From positions 1 through 10,135 of the forward strand of contig JAGLYS010000025.1 in NCBI GenBank assembly GCA_023132105.1: 10,135 nucleotides of DNA, given 5' to 3'. Under the pieces are notes generated by a model. It made no database searches. It was not told where the DNA came from and was given only the letters and a program-made list of their open reading frames with translations. Position 1 is the first letter of the stretch, and every line of letters begins with the position of its first letter. The position numbers were made by a program, and so were the translations under genes. Shown here piece after piece: positions 1 to 7,472 of the stretch. Source of the DNA: Caldifarciminota bacterium (GTDB lineage: Bacteria; Hydrothermota; 32-111; QNBC01).

Positions 1-545
1 ATCCTGTAACTGAACCGGATGAGGATAATATCATTGGAATATTTTATATAAAATATCTTATAAAATATAATAAGAGCACACGGTTTTCGGTAAACGATTA
101 TATAAAGGAACCAATTTTTGTCACGAATACTTCGAGTGCTTATAAACTTCTAAATACTTTTGAGAAAAAGCATATGCATATGGCAATCGTAATAGGTGAA
201 TATGGAGAATTTCTTGGCATCGTAACAATGGAAGATATACTTGAAGAAGTTGTTGGAGAGATTAAGGATGAATTTGATATGTTCAAGAGTGACGGAATAA
301 ATACGCATACAGGCAAATTTATGGAAGTCTCAGGAAACATAGAGATCGATAGGTTATCCGATATACTTGATATTGATTTTAAAAATAAAAATATTGAAAC
401 CCTGAATGGACAATTGACACTCCTGCTCGGTCATATTCCCAGGAAAGGAGATTCTATCTTGTTTAATAATTATATTTTTAAAGTATTAAGTGTAAAAAAT
501 AGAATAGCAGATAGAGTTTTAATAAAAAGAGATGGTATTGAATGA
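1..545 (+). CDS. CBS-pair / CorC-HlyC domain membrane protein (CNNM/TlyC family), 3' part only
   Basis: The reading frame is open from position 3 to the TGA at 543-545, so this is the last 180 residues of a gene that begins left of the window; an internal ATG at 174 is not a credible start. The fragment holds the end of a CBS pair, with the family-typical stretch GEYGEFLGIVTMEDILEEVV followed by GEIKDEFD, and then a C-terminal CorC/HlyC transporter-associated domain of about 75 residues (from about FMEVSGNIEIDRLS to the end). In this family an N-terminal DUF21/CNNM membrane domain precedes these parts, and members are linked to Mg2+ or Co2+ export or homeostasis; here that membrane domain would lie outside the window. 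The end overlaps the next gene by ATGA. It is paralogous to that next gene. The transported ion cannot be told from the sequence. Confidence 0.85.
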   Translation, partial: PVTEPDEDNIIGIFYIKYLIKYNKSTRFSVNDYIKEPIFVTNTSSAYKLLNTFEKKHMHMAIVIGEYGEFLGIVTMEDILEEVVGEIKDEFDMFKSDGINTHTGKFMEVSGNIEIDRLSDILDIDFKNKNIETLNGQLTLLLGHIPRKGDSILFNNYIFKVLSVKNRIADRVLIKRDGIE

Positions 546-1744
546 TAATTGTACTTATAATCGATGTTATTCTCCTGGTTTTTACTGCGTTTTTTAATGC
601 TACAGAAATATCATTTTTGTCAACAGACAAAGTTAATTACATGCAAACCAAAAAAACTATAAGAGATAGGATTATTACCTATTACAAAAACCCGTCGATA
701 ATTATCTCTACAACTTTAATCGGAAACAACCTGACGGTGATATTTATATCTTCCCTTACAAGCAAATATATCTTGGCAAAATATAATGATATAATAACTA
801 CACTTATAATAACATCCTTTATCCTTATTGTAGGAGACATTGCCCCAAAATTATGGGCAAGGAACAGAGCAAAGATATTCTTTCCCAAAACAATATTTAT
901 ACTTACTCTTTTTGAAAAATTATTTATCCCGCTTATAAGGCTGCTTGATATGATAAGTACTAAATTTAATAAATTTAAGATCTTTAATCATAAAGAAAAA
1001 ATATCAAAAGATCAAATGCGAGATCTAATAACTATTATTGAACAAGATGGAATTATATCACTAAACGAGAAAATAATTTTGAATAAAATGTTGAATCTTG
1101 AGAATATTACGGTATCGGATATAATTATTCCTCGAATGCATGTTACCGGGATAGATATATCTTCGAATCATAATGAGATTAAAACCGTTTTCAATAAAAG
1201 TGGATTCTCTCGACTATTGGTATACAGAAAAGATTTGGATCATATATTAGGATATATTCATATCCTGGATTTTATTACTCAGGAACAATTCAATTTAAAT
1301 AAGATTATTAAAAAGATCTTATTTATTCCCCCTTCCAAACATATTAATCAACTATTTTATGAAATGAAAGATTATGGAATAAGTATTGCCGCAATAATTG
1401 ACGAGTACGGAGAAACGGAAGGAATAATTACAATAGAAGATATCCTGGAAGAGATGTTTGGTGAAATTGAAGATGAGTTTTCAAAAGAGAATATATTGAT
1501 TAAAAAGATTGATACGAACAATTATCAGGTGACTGCAAATTGCGAAATTGAGGTATTCAATAAAAAATTTGGATGTAATATTTACAAATCCGATGCATAT
1601 GAAACAATCGGAGGTTATATAATACATAAGATGGGTAAAATACCTGAAAAATATGAATCCATCAAAATTAATGATTTGGAAATATCTGTTAAATCATGCA
1701 ATGATAGAAAAATAAAATCTATAATTGTAAATATACAAATATAA
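542..1744 (+). CDS. CNNM/CorC-family transporter: DUF21 membrane domain, CBS pair, CorC-HlyC domain
   Basis: This 400-residue protein has the full layout of the family. A DUF21/CNNM membrane domain lies at about residues 1-145 with hydrophobic segments near 2-20, 53-77, 84-98 and 116-137. It carries NATEISFLS (19-27), GNNL (61-64) and GDIAPK (98-103). A CBS pair follows at about 190-312, ending in DEYGETEGIITIEDILEEMF, and a CorC/HlyC domain at about 322-400. Family members act at the inner membrane and are implicated in divalent cation (Mg2+/Co2+) efflux or homeostasis; older names are hemolysin C or TlyC, but toxin activity is not implied. The start ATG overlaps the upstream paralogue's TGA as ATGA, suggesting translational coupling. 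GDIAPK is odd, because most relatives I know have GEI-x-PK there. recO follows after 20 bases. The family is certain; the substrate is not. Confidence 0.92.
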   Translation: MIIVLIIDVILLVFTAFFNATEISFLSTDKVNYMQTKKTIRDRIITYYKNPSIIISTTLIGNNLTVIFISSLTSKYILAKYNDIITTLIITSFILIVGDIAPKLWARNRAKIFFPKTIFILTLFEKLFIPLIRLLDMISTKFNKFKIFNHKEKISKDQMRDLITIIEQDGIISLNEKIILNKMLNLENITVSDIIIPRMHVTGIDISSNHNEIKTVFNKSGFSRLLVYRKDLDHILGYIHILDFITQEQFNLNKIIKKILFIPPSKHINQLFYEMKDYGISIAAIIDEYGETEGIITIEDILEEMFGEIEDEFSKENILIKKIDTNNYQVTANCEIEVFNKKFGCNIYKSDAYETIGGYIIHKMGKIPEKYESIKINDLEISVKSCNDRKIKSIIVNIQI

Positions 1745-1764
1745 TATTTGGAACAGGATACAGA

Positions 1765-2505
1765 ATGTCTTTAATCAAAACAGAGGGATATGTATTAAAG
1801 AATATTGAATTTAGAGAGACAAGCAGGATTATAACGCTGTTCTCTCGCGATTATGGAGTAGTTTCCATAATGATAAAAGGGATTGGAAAAAACAATACAT
1901 TCTCACCTGAAATTTTCGACACCTATTCTAAGTCATCTTTTGTTTTGTATACCCCACATTCTGGTGAAATGTATAAGCATAAAGAATCATCATTGATTAT
2001 ACCCGGTATATCTCTTTCTAAAAATATTGTTACATTCTTCAGAGTTTCCTTTATATTTGAAATAGTACTAAAGGTCTTACCTAAACATGTCCCTTCAAAT
2101 GATATCTATCGTATAGTGGACAATGTTCTTTTCAAACTATTTAATCATGCTAATAATGATAAAAATATTCTTTATATTTATTATTTCATTTTAAATCTAT
2201 TAAATATACTTGGTTATGACATCAATACAAAACAATGCATAAAGTGTAAGACACCTCTAAAATCGAATGCTTTTTTCTCTTCAAAAGATGGTGGATTTTT
2301 TTGTTCTAACTGCTTTAATGATAACGATTTTATAAACACTGAAAACAATGTAATTACAACACTTGACAAAATAAAGATTGGTAACTTAAAAAGCATAAAT
2401 TATAATACATTTAAATCCGAGAGAAAGAGAATTAAAAATATATTAATATCCTCCCTTATCTATCATTTAGGGGTCGATATTGAAAAATATATAGAATATA
2501 TATAG
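1765..2505 (+). CDS. recO: DNA repair protein RecO
   Basis: RecO helps load RecA onto SSB-coated single-stranded DNA together with RecR (RecFOR pathway) and anneals complementary strands. The 246-residue length is normal. The N-terminal OB fold is recognisable from TEGYVLKNIEFRETSRIITL (6-25) and YGVVSIMIKG (30-39). The C-terminal helical part carries a four-cysteine zinc site, CIKC (158-161) and CSNC (180-183), with the family-typical FFSSKDGGFFC between them. The segment after IKG is GIGKNNTFSPEIFDTYS, where many RecO proteins have a basic GARRPKS-like stretch, so this is a divergent copy. An AGGA six bases before the ATG supports the start. It lies 20 bases after the CNNM/CorC gene and is probably the last gene of that unit. 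The zinc site plus N-terminal signature make the call secure. Confidence 0.9.
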   Translation: MSLIKTEGYVLKNIEFRETSRIITLFSRDYGVVSIMIKGIGKNNTFSPEIFDTYSKSSFVLYTPHSGEMYKHKESSLIIPGISLSKNIVTFFRVSFIFEIVLKVLPKHVPSNDIYRIVDNVLFKLFNHANNDKNILYIYYFILNLLNILGYDINTKQCIKCKTPLKSNAFFSSKDGGFFCSNCFNDNDFINTENNVITTLDKIKIGNLKSINYNTFKSERKRIKNILISSLIYHLGVDIEKYIEYI

Positions 2506-2549
2506 AAATAAGTCCGATTATCACATCAATATTATTACGCTATGCCCCA

Positions 2550-2584
2550 AATCAAAAAGCTGTTTTTCTGTTACCTTTTCGATT
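2550..2584. terminator. possible two-way terminator hairpin between recO and rnfB
   Basis: Arms at 2550-2559 (AATCAAAAAG) and 2575-2584 (CTTTTCGATT) are inverted repeats with a 15-base loop. Read on the - strand all ten pairs can form, one as G-U; on the + strand one pair is an A-C mismatch. It lies in the 77-base gap where the recO and rnfB units converge, and one arm touches the rnfB stop codon. The stem is AT-rich and no clean T-tract follows on either strand, so function as an intrinsic terminator is uncertain. Nothing else was recognised in this gap. Confidence 0.3.
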
Positions 2585-3407
2585 ACACATCTTTAGGGAC
2601 TATTACAACCCTGCCTTCGACCTTAAGTATTGCTTTTGTAGGACAGCTCTCTATACATATTCCGCAATTCGTACATTTTGAATAATCGATTACTGCAAGG
2701 TTATTATCCATTGTAATGGCTTCTTCAGGGCATTTTTTTGCACATATACTACAACCGATACAACCTACGGAACAATATTGTTTAACAATAAGCCCAAAAT
2801 CATGAGAGCAACACGATATAACTGTTGTTCGTGATACAGGAACAAGAGATAATATTCCTCTGGGGCATGCTGCTATACATTTTCCGCAACCTGTACATTT
2901 ATCTATATCCGTAACAGGTAATCCGCTTTTACCTATATGCAAAGCATTAAATGGGCAAACATTCACACAATCCCCAAGACCAAGGCATCCAAATGGACAG
3001 GCTTTGTCACCAAGAGCTACGATGTCCGCAGCTGTACATGTTTTAATCCCTTTATATTCAGCTTTCTTTTTGGCAACTGAATTTGTTCCTTGACAATGCA
3101 ATCTTGCAACATTACGTTCCTTTATCTCAACTTTAACACCTAACAATTTTCCTATATTTTCCGCTGTTTCAACCCCTCCCACTGTACATAAATGCGGATC
3201 GGCTTTACCTTCTGCTAAGGCTTCGGCATATGCTTCACAGCCGGGATATCCACAACCACCACAGTCAGCTCCGGGCAATATTTCTCGTATATGTTCTGCT
3301 AACGGGTCTTTCTCGACAGCAAGTTTTTTATTTGCAATAACAAGAATTAAAGATACAACCAGACCTATACCGCCCAGCACTATTAATCCAGACAATAATT
3401 CATTCAT
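2583..3407 (-). CDS. rnfB: RnfB, polyferredoxin subunit of the Rnf complex
   Basis: RnfB is the electron entry subunit that takes electrons from reduced ferredoxin in the Rnf ferredoxin:NAD+ oxidoreductase. The 274-residue protein starts with one membrane helix (about 5-26). The Fe-S domain typical of RnfB follows, with cysteines C49, C52, C57 and C74 in DCGGCGYPGC and the later HLC. Next come C137, C141, C147 and C151 in CPFGCLGLGDCVNVCP, then three ferredoxin-type CxxCxxCxxxCP motifs starting at C171, C216 and C245, plus extra cysteines 105, 124, 199, 200 and 212. This resembles the longer, cluster-rich RnfB of anaerobes. I chose the ATG at 3405-3407 because TGAGGT sits just before it. The ATG at 3428 would add seven residues, has no ribosome binding site and overlaps rnfA more. 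It is the last gene of the operon, 7 bases after rnfA. Confidence 0.95.
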   Translation of the reverse strand: MNELLSGLIVLGGIGLVVSLILVIANKKLAVEKDPLAEHIREILPGADCGGCGYPGCEAYAEALAEGKADPHLCTVGGVETAENIGKLLGVKVEIKERNVARLHCQGTNSVAKKKAEYKGIKTCTAADIVALGDKACPFGCLGLGDCVNVCPFNALHIGKSGLPVTDIDKCTGCGKCIAACPRGILSLVPVSRTTVISCCSHDFGLIVKQYCSVGCIGCSICAKKCPEEAITMDNNLAVIDYSKCTNCGICIESCPTKAILKVEGRVVIVPKDV

Positions 3408-3411
3408 ATTG

Positions 3412-3417
3412 ACCTCA
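3412..3417 (-). promoter_or_regulatory. ribosome binding site that fixes the rnfB start
   Basis: TGAGGT on the - strand lies four bases before the ATG at 3405-3407. It overlaps the rnfA stop codon TGA (3415-3417), so ribosomes finishing rnfA are placed directly at the rnfB start. This selects the shorter rnfB start over the ATG at 3428. Confidence 0.7.
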
Positions 3418-4005
3418 CAATGAAACACCGAATAAACCGGAAAAACCCAAGAATGCCAATGACATTAATCCTGCTGTAATAAAAACAAGAGGGTAACCTT
3501 TTAAGAATTGAGGGATTGGGGTTGTTTCCAATCGCTCTCTTAGTGATGAAATAAGGACAATGGCTAAAAGATAACCCATTCCCACTCCAATCGAATAAAT
3601 TGTTGTCTCTACAAAATTATAATTAAAATCTACTGAAAGAAATGTTACTGCTAAAATAGCACAGTTAGTAGTAATAAGTGGCAGAAATATTCCCATTGCT
3701 TTATAAAGATTTTTAACATATTTCTTTAGAAACATCTCTACAAATTGCACCGTACCTGCAATTGTAAGAATAAAAGTAGCTGTTCTTAAATAAACCAGAT
3801 TATACTTGGCAAGTATCAAATGATATATTAACATCGTTGTCCATGCTGATATTGTCATTACGAAAATTACTGCAAAGCTCATTCCTATGGAAACCGATAA
3901 TTTTTTTGAAACGCCAAAAAAGGAACATAATCCTAAAAAACGCATCAATATAATATTATTAACTAAAAAAGCACCGAGAAATATCATTAATAGATTAGGC
4001 TGCAT
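3415..4005 (-). CDS. rnfA: RnfA, integral membrane subunit of the Rnf complex
   Basis: RnfA is a six-helix membrane protein that pairs with RnfE in inverted orientation; together they hold an intramembrane [2Fe-2S] cluster in the electron path of the Rnf complex. The 196-residue length is standard. Family landmarks are FLGAFLVNNIILMRFLGLCS with C27, and LPLITTNCAILAV with C115, the two cysteines expected to contribute to the cluster. Hydrophobic stretches span almost the whole chain. The start overlaps the rnfE end by 11 bases and is preceded by AGGAGG four bases upstream, one of the best ribosome binding sites in the window. It ends 7 bases before rnfB. It is similar to RnfE and to NqrE, but the rnf neighbours and its place between E and B make RnfA the right name. 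Confidence 0.95.
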   Translation of the reverse strand: MQPNLLMIFLGAFLVNNIILMRFLGLCSFFGVSKKLSVSIGMSFAVIFVMTISAWTTMLIYHLILAKYNLVYLRTATFILTIAGTVQFVEMFLKKYVKNLYKAMGIFLPLITTNCAILAVTFLSVDFNYNFVETTIYSIGVGMGYLLAIVLISSLRERLETTPIPQFLKGYPLVFITAGLMSLAFLGFSGLFGVSL

Positions 4006-4615
4006 GTTCCCTCCTATGTTTATATATATTCATAAATACTATTAGTAATGCAATTATAAGATATCCTCCTGGGGGTAAAATAAAAAACAGAACCGGTATT
4101 TTTGTAAATGCTTGTCCGAATACAGGCACTCCGAAGAATGTTCCGCTTCCAAGAATTTCTCTGAAAGCTCCTATTAGAAAAATTGCAAGTATAAATCCAA
4201 ATCCTGAACCTAAACCATCAAGTAATGCATCAAACGGATTGTGTTTTGATGCGAATCCTTCGGCTCTTCCAAGAATAATGCAATTAACGACTATAAGCGG
4301 AACGAAAACACCTAAATTCGAATATAATTCCGGAATATAAGCATGCATAAAGTAATCGATTACCGTTACAAATGTTGAAATTACAATAATAAAGATAGGA
4401 ATTCTAACTTCATTTGGTATTAATTTTCTAATAAGTGATATCGTAAGATTTGAGAATGTCAGAACGAATAAAACCGCAATGCCCATTCCAAGTGCATTAA
4501 TGGCAGAAGTTGAGACAGCAAGTGCAGGACAAAGCCCGATTACAAGCATTAATACGGGGTTCTCTTTTATAACACCATTTACCAGATAACCCATTTTACT
4601 ATTCTTCCGGGACAT
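3995..4615 (-). CDS. rnfE: RnfE, integral membrane subunit of the Rnf complex
   Basis: RnfE is the partner of RnfA in the membrane core, contributing two cysteines to the shared intramembrane [2Fe-2S] cluster. The 206-residue protein has about six hydrophobic helices and the family signatures ENPVLMLVIGLCPALAVS (C29) and VPLIVVNCIILGRAEGFAS (C112), followed by NPFDALLDGLGSGFGF. The start at 4615 has GAGGTGAGAG immediately upstream and overlaps the end of rnfG by 17 bases. A second ATG (Met8, 4592-4594) with GGAAG upstream would remove most of this overlap and cannot be excluded, since the N-terminal seven residues (MSRKNSK) are not conserved. It ends 11 bases inside rnfA. The family is secure; the exact start is less so. 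Confidence 0.94.
   Translation of the reverse strand: MSRKNSKMGYLVNGVIKENPVLMLVIGLCPALAVSTSAINALGMGIAVLFVLTFSNLTISLIRKLIPNEVRIPIFIIVISTFVTVIDYFMHAYIPELYSNLGVFVPLIVVNCIILGRAEGFASKHNPFDALLDGLGSGFGFILAIFLIGAFREILGSGTFFGVPVFGQAFTKIPVLFFILPPGGYLIIALLIVFMNIYKHRREHAA
4010..4015 (-). promoter_or_regulatory. strong ribosome binding site of rnfA inside the rnfE end
   Basis: A perfect AGGAGG on the - strand lies four bases before the rnfA ATG. It lies inside the last codons of rnfE, where it encodes the Arg-Arg of the HRREHAA tail. This supports both the rnfA start and a genuine overlap of the two genes. Confidence 0.75.
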
Positions 4616-5159
4616 CTCTCACCTCTTTTTTAGGTAGATATTTCTCATATTTTTTCACTGCATCATATATCCCGTCAGTTGCTCCTCTCGAAGAAATGGT
4701 TGCAGCGGTAATAGACTCTATTTTCCCCCCATCTCTAATAATTTTAAGATCTTCTAAAACCCTCCCCTTGAATTGATCCATGAATTTGGGTTCGCTTACT
4801 TTAACACCAAGCCCAGGTGTCTCTTGCAGTCCCTCTCCTGGTGTTGCAATCTTGACACCTATAATTATGCTATCATTACCAAGTCCGACTAAGGCTTCTA
4901 TAGGTCCTCCGAAGCCACTTCCTGATGATTTGAATACAATCCCAAGTGTATCATTATCTTTACCAAGAGCATACCAGAGCGTGTCCGGAATAGAAGATTC
5001 AAAATGGTCGGCATCGATAACTTTGGACAAATTCTCAATAACCTTTGCTTTTTTATCATCCTCAATTTTTGGATTTGTGACGGAATAAGTTTTTGCTAAA
5101 ACAACACCTGCTAATGCACAGATTATCGTAAGCGATAATATCATCTTAATACTTTTCAT
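4599..5159 (-). CDS. rnfG: RnfG, FMN-binding periplasm-facing subunit of the Rnf complex
   Basis: RnfG carries a covalently bound FMN on the outer face of the membrane and relays electrons within the Rnf complex. The 186-residue protein has one N-terminal membrane helix (about 5-23) that also serves as a membrane anchor. The FMN-binding domain has GSGFGGPIEALVGLG (80-94) and LQETPGLGVKVSEPKF (111-126). The expected flavin-attachment threonine is T154 in IESITAATISSRG (147-159). In most relatives this motif reads like D-x-x-S/T-G-A-T; here an E is at the D position and an A replaces the G. The start ATG overlaps the rnfD stop as ATGA and has AAGGAGG five bases upstream. The end overlaps rnfE by 17 bases. 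An ApbE flavin transferase would be needed to attach the FMN, and none is encoded in the window. Confidence 0.94.
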   Translation of the reverse strand: MKSIKMILSLTIICALAGVVLAKTYSVTNPKIEDDKKAKVIENLSKVIDADHFESSIPDTLWYALGKDNDTLGIVFKSSGSGFGGPIEALVGLGNDSIIIGVKIATPGEGLQETPGLGVKVSEPKFMDQFKGRVLEDLKIIRDGGKIESITAATISSRGATDGIYDAVKKYEKYLPKKEVRDVPEE

Positions 5160-6160
5160 GCTGTCCTCCTTACCCTGCCAAATGGTTTGGGAAGAGTATA
5201 TTTTTCAATTAAAGGTACAAACATATTCATAATAAGTATGGAATACGAGACCCCTTCAGGGTAACCTCCCCACTGCCTTATCAACACAGTAAGAAGTCCT
5301 GCACATACACCGAATATCCATCTTCCTTTTTTTGTAATAGGACTTGTAACAGGATCTGTTGCCATAAAAAACGCACCTATCATCAAACCTCCTGCAAGTA
5401 TATGAAAAATAGGGGTTAATTGACTTACCCCCGTAAGGAAAAGAACAATATAAAGTGCAAAAACACTACCAATATATGATAATGGAATTCTCCAATCAAT
5501 TATCCCGGTTATTATCAGGAATATTCCACCTATCAAGAGCAATAATGCAGATGTTTCACCGATACTACCCCCGACATTCCCTAATAATAAATGTTTTAGT
5601 GATTCCATCGAATTTAGAGAACCAGCTACATTTGCAGAATATCCGGAAAGTTTCAATGCTCCGAGTGGTGTCGCAGTTGTTATAGATTCAATTCCCGACA
5701 ATGTACCGCTCTTTGGTGTCATCCATTCTGCCGTCATAAATGCCGGCCATGAAGCCATTAAAAAAGCCCTTCCTGCAAGAGCCGGATTTAAAAAGTTAAA
5801 TCCAACACCTCCGAAAAGTTGTTTAACTATTAGAATGGAAAATACCGATCCGACAACAGGCAACCAGAGAGGAACAGACGGAGAAATTATAAATGCAAGA
5901 AGCAATCCTGTAAGGGCAGCACTGCCATCCGTTACCGTTACCTTTTTTCTACACAATTTTTGATAAACAAATTCAGTAAAAACTGCACTTGCAACACTTA
6001 TTAATGTTATCAACAATGCTCTAAATCCAAAAAAGTAAATTGATCCGATAAATGCCGGCATAAGAGCGATAATGACAATTGACATCATCCGTGTTGTAGA
6101 AAATTTGGACTTTATGTGTGGAGCAGGTGTAATTGTTAATAATTTTGTTTCTATTGCCAT
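5156..6160 (-). CDS. rnfD: RnfD, flavin-carrying membrane subunit of the Rnf complex
   Basis: RnfD is a multi-helix membrane subunit related to NqrB, and carries a covalent FMN; with RnfG it links the NADH-side subunit to the membrane core and is implicated in ion translocation. The 334-residue length is usual. Recognisable blocks are TPAPHIKSKFSTTRMMSIVI (11-30), VTDGSAALTGLLLAF (76-90), LFGGVGFNFLNPALAGRAFL (115-134) and MATDPVTSPITKKGRWIFG (266-284). The likely FMN-bearing residue is T164 in IESITTATPLG (157-167), where the usual acidic residue is E rather than D and the usual small residue before AT is T rather than G. The start has AGGTGA three bases upstream and lies 3 bases after rnfC; the end overlaps rnfG as ATGA. 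About nine hydrophobic segments are visible. Confidence 0.95.
   Translation of the reverse strand: MAIETKLLTITPAPHIKSKFSTTRMMSIVIIALMPAFIGSIYFFGFRALLITLISVASAVFTEFVYQKLCRKKVTVTDGSAALTGLLLAFIISPSVPLWLPVVGSVFSILIVKQLFGGVGFNFLNPALAGRAFLMASWPAFMTAEWMTPKSGTLSGIESITTATPLGALKLSGYSANVAGSLNSMESLKHLLLGNVGGSIGETSALLLLIGGIFLIITGIIDWRIPLSYIGSVFALYIVLFLTGVSQLTPIFHILAGGLMIGAFFMATDPVTSPITKKGRWIFGVCAGLLTVLIRQWGGYPEGVSYSILIMNMFVPLIEKYTLPKPFGRVRRTA
5165..5171 (-). promoter_or_regulatory. strong ribosome binding site of rnfG
   Basis: AAGGAGG on the - strand lies five bases before the rnfG ATG, inside the last codons of rnfD. It confirms the rnfG start and shows that this organism uses canonical Shine-Dalgarno sequences. 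Confidence 0.75.
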
Positions 6161-6163
6161 TAC

Positions 6164-7471
6164 TCACCTACCTTTTTTCTTCAATTCAGCTTTTGTTACT
6201 TTGATTAATTGAACTAAATGCCTTTTTGCAGGACAAACATAACTACAACTTCCACATTCTATACAATTTAAGACACCTAATTCTTTTGATTCTTCGAATT
6301 TATAAAATTCAGAAAAGTCTCCGAGTAAATTTGGCATCAAATCCATTGGGCAAGAACTTATACATCTGCCACAACGGATACAATTTGTAGGTTCATCAAG
6401 TGACATCTCTTCCTTTCTTTGGATTAGAACCCCTGATGTCCCCTTTGTTACGGGAATTTCGTCTGTATAAAGAGCAATCCCCATCATAGGTCCACCGGTT
6501 ATCAGTTTTCCCGCTTCACCCATATAACCGCCACAGTGTTCAATCAATGCTGAAATTGGAGTACCGATAGCAACTTTTAAATTCTTTCTGTTTTTAACTG
6601 ATCCTGTTATACTGACTATCCGCTTTACAAGGGGCATTCCATTATATACGGCATCCCATAACGCATAAGCTGTTCCTACATTCTGTACATATGTGTGAAT
6701 ATCGACAGGTAGTCCCCCTTCGGGAACTTCTCTGTCAAGAATCGCTTTAATTATCTGCTTTTCGCCCCCTTGAGGATATTTCGTCTTTAATATAGCAATG
6801 TCAAATTTATATTTATCTTTAATTTTTTCATAAACACTTACGGCATCCATTTTATTCTCTTCGATAGCAATTATAAGCTTGTTTGCATTAATAGCCTTTT
6901 TAATCAATAGTGCTCCCAGAATAATCTCTTCGGGGAATTCAATCATAAGTCTGTGATCACTTGTTAAATAAGGTTCACACTCCGCACCATTGAGAATTAA
7001 TGTATCAAATGTTTTTCCCTGAGGGGGGCTCATTTTAATAGATGCAGGGAAAGTTGCTCCACCTAATCCTACAATTCCGTAATCTCTTGCAATTTCAATG
7101 ATTTTCTCCGGTGTAATCGAATCGGAATAAGCAGATTTAATTGCAGGATCTTTTTCCATTTGTCCGTCATTTTCTATAATGACAGTTTGTTCCATATTGC
7201 CCGAGAAATGGTGATATTTATCTACCTTTTTAACTGTTCCCGAAACAGAGGAGTGAATCGAAGCAGAAAACCCACCATCAGGTTCTCCTACAAGGGAACC
7301 CACATAAACCTTATCCCCTTTTTTCACTACGGGTTTTGCTGGTTTCCCAAAATGTTGAGACAAAGGAATATAAACAACATCAGGAGCTACAAAATCTTCA
7401 ATAGCATCTCTCTCGGTAAATTTAAACTCTCCCGGATGAATTCCTCCTTTGAATGTAAAAAATTTCGGCAT
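6164..7471 (-). CDS. rnfC: RnfC, NADH-site and Fe-S subunit of the Rnf complex
   Basis: RnfC is the peripheral subunit where NAD(H) and FMN bind on the cytoplasmic face of the Rnf complex. The 435-residue protein opens with FKGGIHPGEFK (7-17) and has the Gly-rich nucleotide site GIVGLGGATFPASIKM (132-147) and ILNGAECEPYLTSDH (159-173). A TYVQNVGTA block (260-268) and an SLBB-like region precede two [4Fe-4S] motifs, CIRCGRCISSCP (C364, C367, C370, C374) and CIECGSCSYVCP (C403, C406, C409, C413). It ends soon after, lacking the long Ala-rich tail of gammaproteobacterial RnfC, as in Clostridia-type proteins. The start is 1 base from the ftsX stop, with AGAGAGGG six bases upstream. The 3' end is 3 bases from rnfD. 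It is the first rnf gene of the operon. Confidence 0.95.
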   Translation of the reverse strand: MPKFFTFKGGIHPGEFKFTERDAIEDFVAPDVVYIPLSQHFGKPAKPVVKKGDKVYVGSLVGEPDGGFSASIHSSVSGTVKKVDKYHHFSGNMEQTVIIENDGQMEKDPAIKSAYSDSITPEKIIEIARDYGIVGLGGATFPASIKMSPPQGKTFDTLILNGAECEPYLTSDHRLMIEFPEEIILGALLIKKAINANKLIIAIEENKMDAVSVYEKIKDKYKFDIAILKTKYPQGGEKQIIKAILDREVPEGGLPVDIHTYVQNVGTAYALWDAVYNGMPLVKRIVSITGSVKNRKNLKVAIGTPISALIEHCGGYMGEAGKLITGGPMMGIALYTDEIPVTKGTSGVLIQRKEEMSLDEPTNCIRCGRCISSCPMDLMPNLLGDFSEFYKFEESKELGVLNCIECGSCSYVCPAKRHLVQLIKVTKAELKKKGR

Positions 7472-7472
7472 A

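Noticed and set aside
171..182. Perfect 12-base palindrome CATATGCATATG
   Set aside because: It lies inside the CBS-domain coding frame, where it encodes His-Met-His-Met, and no second copy or regulatory context was seen.
174..545. Short 123-residue protein starting at the ATG of 174
   Set aside because: The frame is open without a stop back to the left edge and the upstream residues match the family, so this is the inside of a larger truncated gene.
3408..3428. Longer rnfB start at the ATG of 3426-3428
   Set aside because: No Shine-Dalgarno lies before it, it overlaps rnfA by 14 bases, and the extra residues MFHCEVN do not resemble an RnfB N-terminus. The ATG at 3405-3407 has TGAGGT just upstream.
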